Counted from the first letter of the stretch, positions 38,783 through 52,154 are shown. The stretch is 64,000 bases of DNA from Ancylobacter sp. IITR112 (GCF_041415945.1 NZ_JBGCUS010000001.1:1116001-1180000), one strand, 5' to 3'. The notes: generated by a model from the letters alone, not told the origin. Numbers and translations are program-made.

Positions 38783-39677
38783 ATGAATCTCGACAGTTTC
38801 GGTGATCTGAACGGGCTGGGCGACCTCGTCGTCCTCTATGGCCTGAATGTTCTCTACGCGCTGGCGCTGCTGCTCATCGGCTGGTGGCTGGCAAGCGTGG
38901 TGGAGCGATTGGTCATTCGTGCCTTCGGAGCGAGCCGGCGGGTGGACGCTACCATCGTCGGCTTTCTGTCCAGCCTTGCGCGCTACACCGTGCTGGTGTT
39001 CGTCGGCCTTGCCGTGCTGCAGCGCTTCGGCATCCAGACCACCAGTCTCATCGCGGTTCTGGGCGCCACCTCGCTGGCGGTCGGCCTGGCGCTGCAGGGC
39101 ACGCTGTCCAATGTCGCCGCCGGGGTGATGCTGCTGCTGTTCCGCCCGTTCAAGATCGGCGATTCCGTTGAAGTCGGCGGCCAGAGCGGCACGGTGAAGG
39201 CGGTTACCCTATTCACGACGGAACTCGCGGCCGGCGACAATGTGCAGGTTCTCATGCCCAATGGCCGGGTGTGGGGCTCGCCCATCATCAACCGCTCGGT
39301 CTATGGCCGTCGCAGCTTCAGCTTCGCGCTGGAGCTGAAGCCGGACGCCGATATTGAAGGGGTGATGGAGCAGGGGCTCAGCTTCCTGCAGGCGGATCCG
39401 CGCGTCGCCGCGGAACCGGGCCCCTCCGCGTCCATCGCCAGAATGGCGCTGGACCGGGTGGAAGTCGGCTTTTCCGGTTGGGCGTCGGCGGGTGACGCCG
39501 GCGCGGTGCGCGGCGATCTCATCAAGCGTTTGCGGGCGGCGATCCGGACGCCAGCCGCGCCGCCGACGGCTGCCGTGCCGGCCGCGTCGCGCAAGCCACG
39601 ATCGGCTAAACCGGCCGCAGCGGAGAGTTCGGCGGCGGGCGCTTCCGCCCTGCCGCAGCCAAAGGCCGGCGAGCCGT

Positions 39678-39691
<14 letters not shown>
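38783..39691 (+). CDS. Small-conductance mechanosensitive channel (MscS family)
   Basis: A 302-residue channel protein. Three N-terminal membrane helices occur at about 15-40, 60-85 and 90-125. The third is the pore helix, with the Gly/Ala-rich LGATSLAVGLALQGTLSNVAAGVMLLLFRPFKIGD. The MscS beta domain (SVEVGGQSGTVKAVTLFTTEL, VLMPNGRVWGSPIIN) follows. The last 45 residues are a Pro/Ala/Ser/Lys tail of low complexity. It releases solutes under osmotic downshock. The gene's end overlaps the convergent helicase gene by 14 bases. Confidence 0.95.
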
Positions 39692-41243
<1,552 letters not shown>

Positions 41244-41359
41244 CTGGATCAATTCTGCGGCCTGCGCACCGCACACCGGACCCCCGAGCCGTAACCGGGG
41301 ATGGTTGCATCGTCGTCGCGCGGAGCGCCTCAGTCGGATAGGGTATGACGACGCATCGC

Positions 41360-41387
41360 ACCATAGGCATAACGCCCGGAAAGTCAA
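41360..41387 (-). promoter_or_regulatory. Promoter of the DEAD-box helicase gene
   Basis: Minus strand: TTGACT (41387-41382), 16 bases, TATGGT (41365-41360). The leader is about 110 bases, long enough for the 5' regulation often found in cold-inducible helicase genes. Confidence 0.5.
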
Positions 41388-41463
41388 CGTATTTGGCCGC
41401 TGTCAAGGGCTTTTCGGCTACGCCTCGCCCGCATGGTGTCCGCTGGGGAAGGCAGGTCGCGCC

Positions 41464-41955
41464 ATGAGTCGCGCCTTCGTGAAAGAAGACAGCGGCGCCG
41501 ATACGCTGCCCGAGCGCCCGATCAGCGGGAATCGCAACCTCGTCACCCGTCGGGGGCTGGCGCAGATCGACGCCGAAATCGCCCGGCAACGCGAGGCCCT
41601 TGCTGCCGCCGGGGCGCAGGGGTCGCGCGAGGGCGCCGCCGCCGCTTCGCGCGAACTGCGCTACTGGTCGGCGCGCCGAGCCAATGCCGAGCCGGTGGAC
41701 CCTCCGCAGAGGGGCGAGGCCATCACCTTCGGCATGGCGGTGACGCTGGAAGACGAAAAGGAACATCGCCGCACCTTCCGCATCGTCGGCGAGGACGAAG
41801 CCGATCCGGCCCAGGGGCGCATCGGATGGGTGTCGCCTGTGGCCCGTGCCCTGCTGGGCAAATGGATCGGTGACGAGGTGACGCTGCCGGGCGGCACGAT
41901 GGAGATCGTCGCCGTCGATCCGCGCCCGGAGGTGGCGGAGCCATGGGCACGATGA
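41464..41955 (+). CDS. GreA/GreB-family transcription elongation factor-like protein
   Basis: A 163-residue protein. An N-terminal helical stretch (TRRGLAQIDAEIARQREALAAA) and a C-terminal FKBP-like fold (ITFGMAVTLEDEKEHRRTFRIVGEDEADPAQGRIGWVSPVARALLGKWIGDEV) match GreA/GreB. It may bind the RNA polymerase secondary channel and stimulate transcript cleavage, but whether the coiled-coil tip acidic residues are kept is unclear. Its end overlaps lysE by 13 bases. Confidence 0.87.
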   Translation: MSRAFVKEDSGADTLPERPISGNRNLVTRRGLAQIDAEIARQREALAAAGAQGSREGAAAASRELRYWSARRANAEPVDPPQRGEAITFGMAVTLEDEKEHRRTFRIVGEDEADPAQGRIGWVSPVARALLGKWIGDEVTLPGGTMEIVAVDPRPEVAEPWAR

Positions 41956-42581
41956 TTGTCTCCCTGGACACGCTGCTGGTGTTCGTCCCGGCGGCGCTGG
42001 CGCTCAACCTCACCCCCGGCAATGACATGCTGTTCTGTCTCGGGCAGGGAATGAAGTCCGGCCCGCGCGCGGGCGTCGCCGCCAGTTTCGGCGTCGCGCT
42101 CGGCGGCTTCATCCATGTGCTTGCCGCCGCGTTCGGGCTGGCGGCGCTGCTCGCCGCCCATCCCGGCGCCTTCGCGGTGCTGCGCTGGGCCGGCGTCGCC
42201 TATCTCGTCTGGCTGGCGGTGCAGGCGCTGCGCGGCCCGGGGCTCGTGTGGGCGCCGGAGCCGGGGCGGGGATACACGCCGCGGCGCGCCTTCCGCGAGG
42301 CGGTGCTGGTCAATGTGCTGAACCCGAAGGTCGCGGTCTTCATCCTCGCCTTCCTGCCGCAATTCGTCGATCCCGCGCGGGGCTCGGGCTTTGTTCAGTT
42401 CCTGGTGTTGGGCACGGTGTTCAATGCCGGCGGCACGGTGGTGAACGCTCTGGTTGGCGGTTTTGCCGGCCGGATCGGGGTCTGGCTGCGCGGGCGGGAG
42501 CGGGTGGCCCGCGCCTTCACCCGCCTCACCGGTTTTCTCTTCCTCGGTCTCGCCGCGCGCCTCGCCTTCGAACGGCCGTGA
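41943..42581 (+). CDS. LysE-family amino acid/metabolite exporter
   Basis: A 212-residue inner-membrane protein with about six hydrophobic segments. The family start is LLVFVPAALALNLTPGNDMLFCLGQGMKSGPRAGVAASFGVALG, and NVLNPKVAVFILAFLPQF near residue 120 is typical of LysE/RhtB. It exports an amino acid or derivative; the substrate is unknown. It starts within the last codons of the GreA-like gene, so the two are translationally coupled, and it is convergent with parE (10-base gap). Confidence 0.93.
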   Translation: MGTMIVSLDTLLVFVPAALALNLTPGNDMLFCLGQGMKSGPRAGVAASFGVALGGFIHVLAAAFGLAALLAAHPGAFAVLRWAGVAYLVWLAVQALRGPGLVWAPEPGRGYTPRRAFREAVLVNVLNPKVAVFILAFLPQFVDPARGSGFVQFLVLGTVFNAGGTVVNALVGGFAGRIGVWLRGRERVARAFTRLTGFLFLGLAARLAFERP

Positions 42582-42591
42582 GGCCACGCCG

Positions 42592-44625
<2,034 letters not shown>

Positions 44626-44651
44626 GGGCGCGGTGGGTCTCATCAGGGTCA

Positions 44652-44669
44652 GGAACCGATTCGGTTTCC
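44652..44669. promoter_or_regulatory. Palindrome containing a GANTC site before parE
   Basis: AACCGA (44654-44659) and TCGGTT (44661-44666) flank a single T, giving a 13-base palindrome extended to GGAACCGATTCGGTTTCC. It contains GATTC, a site for the cell-cycle methylase CcrM in Alphaproteobacteria. Its role is untested. Confidence 0.35.
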
Positions 44670-44739
44670 TTAGCACTATGCCAGCGCCAGCGCGAAACCG
44701 GAACGCTCCGTGAACATGGGCGCCATGCGCGCCGGCCTA

Positions 44740-45024
44740 TCAGCGCTTCAGCCGCTTGCGATTGGCGCGCACCTTACGGCCATAGAGGGCGACGATCTCC
44801 GGCCCGACCGCGTCGAGCCGGCCGGCGGCGGCCGCCTTCATCAGCCGGGCATTGACCTCGCCCAGCGCCAGCGTCTTTTCCGTGACCATCCGCACCGCCT
44901 CGACGCCGGCGGCGGCGTCGCCGCGCGCAAGGCGGGTGAGCCGTTCGGTAATCACCACCTGCATGTCCATGCCGAGCCGGGTCATGGCGAGGCCGGTTTC
45001 AAACCAGGCGAAGGGGTCGTTCAT
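44740..45024 (-). CDS. Small conserved helical protein, phasin-like
   Basis: A 94-residue helical protein with no membrane segment or Cys. It has an N-terminal Trp/Phe (DPFAWFETG) and a VRMVTEKTLALGEVNARLMKAAAAGR helix that resembles short phasin-like proteins seen in Hyphomicrobiales, ending in a basic KVRANRKRLKR tail. Phasins coat PHA granules; phaC lies 1.5 kb away in the same direction, but argC lies between. Function is therefore only suggested. Confidence 0.6.
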   Translation of the reverse strand: MNDPFAWFETGLAMTRLGMDMQVVITERLTRLARGDAAAGVEAVRMVTEKTLALGEVNARLMKAAAAGRLDAVGPEIVALYGRKVRANRKRLKR

Positions 45025-45133
45025 GGCGGGGCTCCGGCGACGTCAAGAAGGGCCGGACGAGAAGCTTTGGGCGGCGGCGTCGGTTCCCGCCCGGCGCGCG
45101 CAGCCGCCATGCGCCAGCCGAGGCCCCTCTTGT

Positions 45134-45154
45134 CTTTCGCCAGACATGCGAAAG
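45134..45154. promoter_or_regulatory. Dyad upstream of argC
   Basis: CTTTCGC (45134-45140) and GCGAAAG (45148-45154) form a perfect 7-bp inverted repeat with a 7-base loop, about 70 bases before argC. It may be an operator or a leader hairpin. Confidence 0.3.
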
Positions 45155-45225
45155 GTGTAAGGGCGCAGCTCCATGCGCGTCCCCGGCTCGTCACGGCGGG
45201 CGCGCCAGCAGGAAGGGTCGCCACC

Positions 45226-46281
45226 ATGACGGACAGCAAGGCGCGGATCGCCATCCTCGGGGCCTCGGGCTACACCGGCTCGGAACTGCTGCGCCTGCTG
45301 CTGCGCCATCCGCGGGTCGAGATCGTCGCGCTCACCGCCGACCGCAAGGCCGGGCAGCCGGTGGCGGATGTGTTCCCGCAATTCGCGCCGTTCAAGCTGC
45401 CGGACCTCATCACCATCGAGCAGGTGGCGTGGAAGGACGTGGATCTCGTCTTCTGCGCCCTGCCGCACGGCACCACGCAAGTAGTGATCAAGAACGTGTT
45501 CGAGACCGCGCCGCATGTGAAGGTGGTCGATCTCTCCGCCGATTTCCGGCTGCGCGACGATGGCGCCTATGAGCGCTGGTACGGCCATCCGCACCAGGCG
45601 CTGGAGCTGCAGCAGGAAGCGGTCTACGGCGTGGTCGAGCTGTATCGCGACGACATCCGCAAGGCGCGGCTTGTCGCCAATCCCGGCTGCTACACCACCA
45701 CCGCCATCCTGCCGGTGGTGCCGCTGATCGAGGCCGGCGCCATCGAGCCCGAGCACATCGTCATCGACGCCAAGAGCGGCGTGACCGGCGCCGGGCGCGC
45801 GGCGAAGGAGAATCTCTTGTTCACCGAAGTGACGGAGGGCATGCACGCCTATGGCGTCGGCAGCCACCGCCACATGGCGGAACTGGATCAGGAATTCTCC
45901 AAGGCCGCCGGCCGCACGGTTGCGCCCAGCTTCACGCCGCATCTCGTGCCGATGACGCGCGGCATTTACGCCACGATCTATCTCAAGACCGGCGCGGGCG
46001 TCGGCGCCGAGGGCGTGCACCGGGTGCTGGCGGACTTCTACAAGGGCGAGCCCTTCGTGCATGTGCTGCCGCTCGGCCAGGTGCCGCAGTCGCGCTTCGT
46101 CAAGGGCTCCAACATGGCCTTTATCGGCGTGGTGAAGGACCGCGCGCCGGACCGGGTGATCGTGATCTCCACCACCGACAATCTGGTGAAGGGAGCTTCC
46201 GGCCAGGCGGTGCAGAACATGAACCTCGTGCTCGGCTATCCCGAGACGCTGGGGCTGGAGCAGATCGCGCTGTTCCCCTGA
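45226..46281 (+). CDS. argC: N-acetyl-gamma-glutamyl-phosphate reductase
   Basis: A 351-residue type 1 ArgC, third step of arginine synthesis. The NADP-binding GASGYTGSELLRLLLRHP motif opens it; the catalytic Cys is in VANPGCYTTTAILP, with AKSGVTGAGRAAKE and GSHRHMAEL typical. The ATG at 45226 has AGGAAGG upstream. Here argC stands alone rather than with other arg genes. Confidence 0.97.
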   Translation: MTDSKARIAILGASGYTGSELLRLLLRHPRVEIVALTADRKAGQPVADVFPQFAPFKLPDLITIEQVAWKDVDLVFCALPHGTTQVVIKNVFETAPHVKVVDLSADFRLRDDGAYERWYGHPHQALELQQEAVYGVVELYRDDIRKARLVANPGCYTTTAILPVVPLIEAGAIEPEHIVIDAKSGVTGAGRAAKENLLFTEVTEGMHAYGVGSHRHMAELDQEFSKAAGRTVAPSFTPHLVPMTRGIYATIYLKTGAGVGAEGVHRVLADFYKGEPFVHVLPLGQVPQSRFVKGSNMAFIGVVKDRAPDRVIVISTTDNLVKGASGQAVQNMNLVLGYPETLGLEQIALFP

Positions 46282-46289
46282 GGGGCGGG

Positions 46290-46393
46290 CCGTCATCCCG
46301 GACGGCCGCGGGCCGATCCGGGATCGCAGGACTGGGGCCGTCCCGATGATCTGCCGATCCCGGCTCGAAGCTATGCTTCGGCCGGGATGACGG
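46290..46393. repeat. Intergenic palindromic repeat, family A
   Basis: CCGTCATCCCGG (46290-46301) and CCGGGATGACGG (46382-46393) are perfect 12-bp outer arms. The unit contains GGGATCGC and CGATCCC internal segments. It lies between the convergent argC and phaC genes. Confidence 0.75.
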
Positions 46394-46415
46394 AATGGCC
46401 GCCATGGCGAGCCGG

Positions 46416-46456
46416 TTCATCCTGAGGTGCGAGCCGCAGGCGAGCCTCGAAGGATG
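46416..46456. repeat. Half copy of repeat family B
   Basis: TTCATCCTGAGGTGCGAGCC ... GGCGAGCCTCGAAGGATG carries the TCATCCTGAGG and CCTCGAAGGATG segments seen at 35559-35656. Confidence 0.6.
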
Positions 46457-46506
46457 TTCGTCTGCCGCGGCCTAAGACGCCGATTGCCGGCCGCAAGCAG
46501 CCCGCT

Positions 46507-48936
46507 TCACGACTTCACCTTCACATAGCTGCCCGGTGCGTCCTCGATCGCCTTGTAAGGACCCTCGCCGGGGATGCGGGTAGTTGCGGGCACGCGCGCG
46601 TCATCCTGCGCCTCGATCCAGGCCAGCCAGTCCGGCCACCACGAGCCGGGATGCATCTGCGCCTTGCCGATCCACTCTTCCAGCGTCCCCGCCGCCGGGC
46701 CGCCGGTCCAGTACTGGTATTTGCCGCGTGCCGGCGGGTTGATGACGCCGGCAATATGGCCGGAGCCCGCCAGCACGAAGCGGCCGGGATCGCTGAATTT
46801 CTGCAGGCCGAGAAACACCGAGGCCGCCGGGGCGATGTGGTCCTCGCGCGTCGCGACGGAATACATCGGGACATGGATCGCCTTGAGGTCGAGCTTCTGG
46901 CCGGCGAGCATCAGCCGACCCTGCGCCAGCTTGTTGTCGAGATAGCAGTTGCGCAGATAGAAGGAATGGTTGGCAGCCGGCAGGCGGGTGGAATCCGAAT
47001 TCCAGTAGAGAATGTCGAAGGGGAACGGTGCCTGCCCCTTGAGATAATTGTTCACCACATAGGGCCAGATCAGGTCATTGGCGCGCAGCATGTTGAAGGC
47101 GTTGGCCATGGTGCGGCCTTCCATCACGCCGGCTTCCAGCATCTTGCGCTCAAGGCTGGCGACCTGCTCCTCGTCGATGAACACCTTCAGGTCACCGGCA
47201 TAGGTGAAGTCGACCTGGGTGGTGAGGAAGGTGGCGCTGGCGAGGCCGGGCTTGGTGTCCGTAGCCGCCAGCCAGGCCAGCGTCATCGCCAGCATGGTGC
47301 CGCCGACGCAATAGCCCACCGCGTGGAAGTCCTTCGAGCCGGCCGCTTTCTTCGCGACGTCGAAGGCGGTGAGCACGCCGTCCTTCATATAGTCCTCGAA
47401 GCCCTTGGCGGCGAGTTCCGGGCCGGGATTGACCCACGACACCATGAACACGGTGAGCCCGCTTTCCACCGCCCAGCGCACGAAGGATTTCTCCGCCGTC
47501 AGATCGAGCACGTAGAATTTGTTGATCCAGGGCGGGATGATCACCACCGGCGTCGCCAGCACGCTTTCAGTCTGCGGCGTGTACTGGATGAGCTGCATCA
47601 GCTCGTTCTGGAAAATCACCTTGCCGGGCGTGACCGCGAGATTCTCGCCGACACGGAACTTGGAATCGTCGGTCTGGCGGATCTTCAGATCGCCGCCGCC
47701 GGCCTCGATGTCCTCGGCCAGCATTTTCATGCCGCGCACGAGATTCTCGCCATTCGAGGCGAGGGTGGTGCGCAGCAATTCGGGATTGGTCAGCACGAAA
47801 TTGGAGGGCGAGACCGCGCCGGCGATCTGCCGCACATAGAATTCCGCCTTCTGCTTGGTGCGGGCGTCGATCCCGGCCTCCTCGACCATGTCCGCCGCCC
47901 AGTTGGCGGTGAGCAGATAGGCCTGCTTGAGCGCGTCAAAGAAGGGGTTCGAGTTCCATTCCGGGTCGGCGAAGCGCGAATCGCGCGTCGCTGGCTCGAC
48001 CACGGGGCGGGTTTTCTCGCCGCCCAGCCGCTTCAGCGCGGTGGTCCAGAGGTCGAGATAACCGCCGATCAGCCGCGACTGCGCCTCCACCGTGCGCTGG
48101 GGATCGGCGAGCCAGTATTCCGCGACATTGCCGATGGTCTTGGCGACCTCGGTGAGTTCTTCCGCAACTTCGTCGCGGATGCGCCCTTCCTCGCGCGGGC
48201 GCAGATAGGCGGCCATGGCGCGGCCCCCTTCCTCCATCATGCGCGCCAGATTGGCGGCGAAGGCTTCGAGGTCGATCGGGCCGGGCCGCGCAGCCTCCGG
48301 CGCGGCGTCCGCTTCGCGCGAAACCGGGGCGGCCTGCGCGGAAGTGGGCTTCGCGGAAGTGGGCTTGTCGGGACCGGCTTTTGCGGGCGAGGGCGTTTGC
48401 GGGGCAGGGGTAGGCGAAACGGCGGGGGTGGGGCGCGCGGAGCGGGCGCGGCGCGTCTTGCCCGGCGCGGGGGGCGCGGCGTTGGAAGGCGTCGCGCCCA
48501 CATTCGCGGCGCCCGCACTCTTTGCTCCCGTACGGTTTGTTCCCGCATTATTGGCGCCCGAGGGACGGGCGCGCGGCGGCGTCGCCGTCGATTCGGCCGG
48601 CATCGACTTCGCCGCCGCCGGCTTCCGGCGTGCCGGCGTCACAGCCGTCACGTCTGGCACAGCCGTCACGTCTGTGGCGGGGGCCGTGGCCCTCCGGCCG
48701 GCCGGCTTTCCCACGGTGGCGGCGGGTTCCTTCGCGACGGCGGGAACGGCCCGTGTCCGCTGACGCGCCTTTGGCGCCTCGGTGGCCGGCGTCGCCGCCC
48801 GCTTCCGTGCTACCTTCGCCGGCGCCGGAATGGCGTCGCGCTCCGGCGTGGAACTGGCCGGGGTGGACGGGTTCGATTTGCTGCGTCGGCTGCTCACCGC
48901 TTGTCCCCGCGGGTTGGTGCGTTCATAGGTGGCCAT
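46507..48936 (-). CDS. phaC: Class I poly(3-hydroxyalkanoate) synthase with a long N-terminal extension
   Basis: An 809-residue PHA synthase. Residues about 220-809 are an ordinary class I PhaC: the Cys nucleophile is C543 in [12 protein letters not shown], with D699 (REDHIAP) and H727 ([12 protein letters not shown]). The first 215 residues are unlike a normal PhaC: low-complexity Ala/Pro/Thr/Lys/Arg, with many KPAA, ARPS and PAPAK-type words reminiscent of histone H1-like tails. Typical class I enzymes have about 580-600 residues. The start at 48936 is the only one clearly before this extension; internal starts near the conserved domain cannot be excluded. Confidence 0.93.
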   Translation of the reverse strand: MATYERTNPRGQAVSSRRSKSNPSTPASSTPERDAIPAPAKVARKRAATPATEAPKARQRTRAVPAVAKEPAATVGKPAGRRATAPATDVTAVPDVTAVTPARRKPAAAKSMPAESTATPPRARPSGANNAGTNRTGAKSAGAANVGATPSNAAPPAPGKTRRARSARPTPAVSPTPAPQTPSPAKAGPDKPTSAKPTSAQAAPVSREADAAPEAARPGPIDLEAFAANLARMMEEGGRAMAAYLRPREEGRIRDEVAEELTEVAKTIGNVAEYWLADPQRTVEAQSRLIGGYLDLWTTALKRLGGEKTRPVVEPATRDSRFADPEWNSNPFFDALKQAYLLTANWAADMVEEAGIDARTKQKAEFYVRQIAGAVSPSNFVLTNPELLRTTLASNGENLVRGMKMLAEDIEAGGGDLKIRQTDDSKFRVGENLAVTPGKVIFQNELMQLIQYTPQTESVLATPVVIIPPWINKFYVLDLTAEKSFVRWAVESGLTVFMVSWVNPGPELAAKGFEDYMKDGVLTAFDVAKKAAGSKDFHAVGYCVGGTMLAMTLAWLAATDTKPGLASATFLTTQVDFTYAGDLKVFIDEEQVASLERKMLEAGVMEGRTMANAFNMLRANDLIWPYVVNNYLKGQAPFPFDILYWNSDSTRLPAANHSFYLRNCYLDNKLAQGRLMLAGQKLDLKAIHVPMYSVATREDHIAPAASVFLGLQKFSDPGRFVLAGSGHIAGVINPPARGKYQYWTGGPAAGTLEEWIGKAQMHPGSWWPDWLAWIEAQDDARVPATTRIPGEGPYKAIEDAPGSYVKVKS

Positions 48937-49021
48937 AATAGACGCGCCATCCGGTGCTAGCGAGTGCGTAACGGCGGGTTCCCGCGCGAGGGTGAACGGC
49001 GGCGCCTGAGGGGAGGGCAGG

Positions 49022-49405
49022 TTGGAACACGGGCACGGCAGTCAGCATCGCGGGCGTCCCCTGCGGCTTCATCGTCTCGCCGGCGGCGCCCTGATGGCGC
49101 TGCTTCTGGCCGGCTGCGCGTCGCTGGAAAGTCAGACGGCCGGTCCGCCGCCCCCGGGCGCCACGGCCGAATCGGCGGCCGCATCGGAATCGGCCCGCGC
49201 CGCGCCGGCGCCCGTCGGTCGCCAGAAGCCGCCCGAGGCGCCCTACCCGACCTTCGGCGCGCCGGCGCAGATCGGCGACCGGCCGGTGATGACCCCGCAG
49301 CAGCAGCAGGCGGTGCAGAAGAATCTCGAAACCCTCGCCAGCCAGCGCGAGAAGGAGATGCTCCGGCAGATCGAGGACGATCAGGGCGGCTCCGCCGGCC
49401 AATAG
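49022..49405 (+). CDS. Small lipoprotein of unknown function
   Basis: A 127-residue lipoprotein with the lipobox LLLAGC; Cys32 is the lipidation site. The start is TTG at 49022, with a strong AGGGGAGGG just upstream. The mature part is Pro/Ala-rich (res 35-70) and ends with a charged helix ([22 protein letters not shown]). It is divergent from phaC and precedes alaC. I do not recognise a function; inner- or outer-membrane attachment facing the periplasm is expected. Confidence 0.75.
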   Translation: MEHGHGSQHRGRPLRLHRLAGGALMALLLAGCASLESQTAGPPPPGATAESAAASESARAAPAPVGRQKPPEAPYPTFGAPAQIGDRPVMTPQQQQAVQKNLETLASQREKEMLRQIEDDQGGSAGQ

Positions 49406-49545
49406 GCGACGCCCGCCGGCGCCGCGACTACCATTCTTCTGCCCCTTTGGGCCGACATCCCTCGCTGTGCGGGCGCGCGAGAGGTGATATGAAGCGCGCG
49501 TGACGCCGTCGCCGGGGAAACGGGGCGGCCTGGAGCTTGAGACCC

Positions 49546-50763
49546 ATGACCGATTTTCATCGCATCCGCCGGCTGCCGCCTTACGTGTTCGAGCAGGTCA
49601 ATCGTGTGAAGGCCGTCGCCCGCAATGGTGGCGCCGACATCGTCGATCTCGGCATGGGCAATCCGGACCTCGATGCCCCGGACCATGTGGTTGAAAAGCT
49701 GAAAGAGACGATCGGCCGCCCGCGCACCGACCGTTATTCCGCCTCCAAGGGCATTCCCGGCCTGCGCCGCGCGCAGGCGGCCTATTATGAGCGCCGCTTC
49801 GGCGTGAAGCTGAACCCCGACACCCAGGTGGTGGCGACGCTCGGCTCCAAGGAAGGCTTCGCCAATATGGCGCAGGCCATTACCGCCCCGGGCGATGTGA
49901 TCCTGGTGCCGAACCCCAGCTACCCCATCCATGCCTTCGGCTTCCTGATGGCCGGCGCGGCGATCCGTTCCGTGCCCTGCGCGCCGGGGCCGGAGTTCTT
50001 CCACGCGCTGGAACGCGCGGTGGCGCATTCGATTCCCTCGCCGCTGGCGCTGGTGCTCTGCTATCCCTCGAACCCCACCGCACAGGTTGCCGATCTCGAC
50101 TTTTACCGCGATGTCGTCGCCTTCGCGAAGAAGCACGACCTCATCGTGCTGTCCGACCTCGCCTATTCCGAGGTCTATTTCGACGACAACCCGCCCCCCT
50201 CGGTGCTGCAGGTGCCGGGCGCGATGGACGTGACGGTGGAATTCACCTCCATGTCGAAAACCTTCTCCATGGCCGGCTGGCGCATGGGCTTCGCCGTCGG
50301 CAATGACCGGCTGATCGCGGCGCTGGCGCGGGTGAAGTCCTATCTCGACTATGGCGCCTATACCCCGATCCAGGTCGCGGCCACGGCGGCGCTGAACGGC
50401 CCGCAGGACTGCATCGCCGAGATGCGCAGCGTCTACAAGAAGCGCCGTGATGCGCTGGTGGACAGTTTCGGCAAGGCGGGTTGGGAGATTCCGGTGCCCA
50501 CCGCCTCCATGTTCGCCTGGGCGCCGATCCCGGAAAAGTTCCGTCATCTCGGCAGCCTGGAATTCTCGAAGCTCCTGATCGAGAAGGCCGATGTCGCGGT
50601 GGCCCCGGGCGTCGGCTTCGGCGAGCATGGCGACGAGTATGTGCGCATCGCCCTTGTGGAGAATGAGCAGCGCATCCGCCAGGCCGCGCGCAACATCCGC
50701 CGCTTCCTTGAAACCGGCGCGGAAACATTGCACAACGTCGTCCCTCTCGCCGCGGCGCGCTGA
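49546..50763 (+). CDS. alaC: Alanine-synthesising aminotransferase (AlaC type)
   Basis: A 405-residue PLP aminotransferase very like E. coli AlaC: RIRRLPPYVFEQV, DIVDLGMGNPDLDAP, YSASKGIPGLRRA, TLGSKEGFANM and YPSNPTAQVADLDFY all match that branch. The PLP lysine is in SMSKTFSMAGWRMGF. AlaC makes alanine from pyruvate with glutamate. Related proteins are often called LL-diaminopimelate aminotransferase, so a lysine-pathway role is the main alternative. It lies 59 bases before hom. Confidence 0.9.
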   Translation: MTDFHRIRRLPPYVFEQVNRVKAVARNGGADIVDLGMGNPDLDAPDHVVEKLKETIGRPRTDRYSASKGIPGLRRAQAAYYERRFGVKLNPDTQVVATLGSKEGFANMAQAITAPGDVILVPNPSYPIHAFGFLMAGAAIRSVPCAPGPEFFHALERAVAHSIPSPLALVLCYPSNPTAQVADLDFYRDVVAFAKKHDLIVLSDLAYSEVYFDDNPPPSVLQVPGAMDVTVEFTSMSKTFSMAGWRMGFAVGNDRLIAALARVKSYLDYGAYTPIQVAATAALNGPQDCIAEMRSVYKKRRDALVDSFGKAGWEIPVPTASMFAWAPIPEKFRHLGSLEFSKLLIEKADVAVAPGVGFGEHGDEYVRIALVENEQRIRQAARNIRRFLETGAETLHNVVPLAAAR

Positions 50764-50821
50764 AGGCCCGGTCCTTACCGGCAGCGCCGCAATCGGAACG
50801 TTTGTTGAGTTCGGACACATA

Positions 50822-52141
50822 ATGGCGCCGCCGCTGAAAATTGGCATCGCCGGCCTCGGTACGGTCGGCGCGGGTGTGGTGCGTATGCTGGCCCGCCGCG
50901 CGGAAGCGATCGCCGCGCGGGTGGGACGGCCGGTCGAGGTGGTCGCCGTCAGCGCCCGCGACCGTTCGCGCAACCGGGACTGCGACCTTACCGGCCTGCG
51001 CTGGTACGACGACGCGGTCGAGCTGGCGCGCGACCCGGACATCGACGTGTTCGTCGAACTGATCGGTGGCCCGGACGGCATCGCCAAGGCGGCGGTCGAG
51101 GCGGCCATCGCCGCCGGCCATTCCATTGTCACCGCCAACAAGGCGCTGCTCGCCCATCACGGCGTGGAACTCGCGCGCGCGGCGGAAGCGGCGGGCGTCG
51201 CCATCCATTTCGAGGCAGCGGTCGCCGGCGGCATTCCCGTCATCAAGACCCTGCGCGAGGCGCTGCTCGGCAACGAGATCAGCCGCGTTTCCGGCATTCT
51301 CAACGGCACCTGCAACTATATCCTCACCCGGATGCAGGAAGAGGGGCTGTCCTTCGACACCTGTCTCGATCAGGCGCAGCAGCTTGGCTATGCCGAGGCC
51401 GACCCGACCTTCGATGTCGACGGCTTCGACACCGCCCACAAGCTCGCTCTGCTCGCCTCACTGGCCTTCGGCGTGAAGCCGGACCCGGACGCGATCCATA
51501 TCGAGGGCATCCGCTCCATCACGCTGGCGGATATCGAGGCGGCGGACGAACTCGGCTACCGCATCAAGCTGCTCGGCGTCGCCGCCCGGATCGGCGGGCA
51601 GGTGGAACTGCGCGTGCACCCGACCATGGTGCCCAAGCACTGGCCGATCGCGCAGGTCTCCGGTGTGACCAATGCGGTGGCGATCGACGGCGACGCGGTG
51701 GCGCTCACCCTTGTCGGACCGGGCGCGGGCGGCGATGCCACCGCTTCCGCCGTGGTGGCCGACCTGTGCGATGCCGCCGCCGGCACCGTCGGCGCGCCCT
51801 TCGGCTGGAAGGCGGCGAACCTTCAGCCGGCCGAGAAAGCGGCGATCCGTCGGCACGAAGGCGGCTATTATATCCGCCTCGCCGCGGTCGACCGGCCGGG
51901 TACGGCGGCCGCCATTGCCCGCCATATGGCCGAGCAGAACATCTCGCTCGAGTCCATAATGCAGCACCGTCGCGGCCGGCCTCACGGGGGCGACCGGGCG
52001 GAGAGCGCGGAGGACCCGGCACCGGTGGTGCTGATCACCTACGCCACCAATGAGGACGCGGTGCGCCGTGCGATCGCCGCCATCGAGATTGATGGCGTCA
52101 TCGCCTCGCCGCCGCAGGTGATACGGATCGAGAAGGACTGA
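50822..52141 (+). CDS. hom: Homoserine dehydrogenase
   Basis: A 439-residue enzyme reducing aspartate semialdehyde to homoserine for Thr and Met. The N-terminal IGIAGLGTVGAGVVRML binds NAD(P). VTANKALLAHHG, AAVAGGIPVIKTLREAL, ISGILNGTCNYIL and GYAEADPTFDVDGFDTAHKLALLAS are diagnostic. A C-terminal ACT domain (about 350-430) suggests feedback by threonine. Co-directional with alaC and glpX. Confidence 0.98.
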   Translation: MAPPLKIGIAGLGTVGAGVVRMLARRAEAIAARVGRPVEVVAVSARDRSRNRDCDLTGLRWYDDAVELARDPDIDVFVELIGGPDGIAKAAVEAAIAAGHSIVTANKALLAHHGVELARAAEAAGVAIHFEAAVAGGIPVIKTLREALLGNEISRVSGILNGTCNYILTRMQEEGLSFDTCLDQAQQLGYAEADPTFDVDGFDTAHKLALLASLAFGVKPDPDAIHIEGIRSITLADIEAADELGYRIKLLGVAARIGGQVELRVHPTMVPKHWPIAQVSGVTNAVAIDGDAVALTLVGPGAGGDATASAVVADLCDAAAGTVGAPFGWKAANLQPAEKAAIRRHEGGYYIRLAAVDRPGTAAAIARHMAEQNISLESIMQHRRGRPHGGDRAESAEDPAPVVLITYATNEDAVRRAIAAIEIDGVIASPPQVIRIEKD

Positions 52142-52154
52142 GGGGGCAGGGACG

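Noticed and set aside
44740..45024. Chorismate mutase assignment for the small gene between parE and argC
   Set aside because: Length is similar, but the Arg/Lys/Glu catalytic pattern of AroQ-type mutases is not seen.
46651..48960. 769-residue plus-strand frame opposite phaC
   Set aside because: Its composition (Arg/Gly/Val/His runs) is typical of antisense GC-rich frames; phaC on the other strand has a full catalytic triad.
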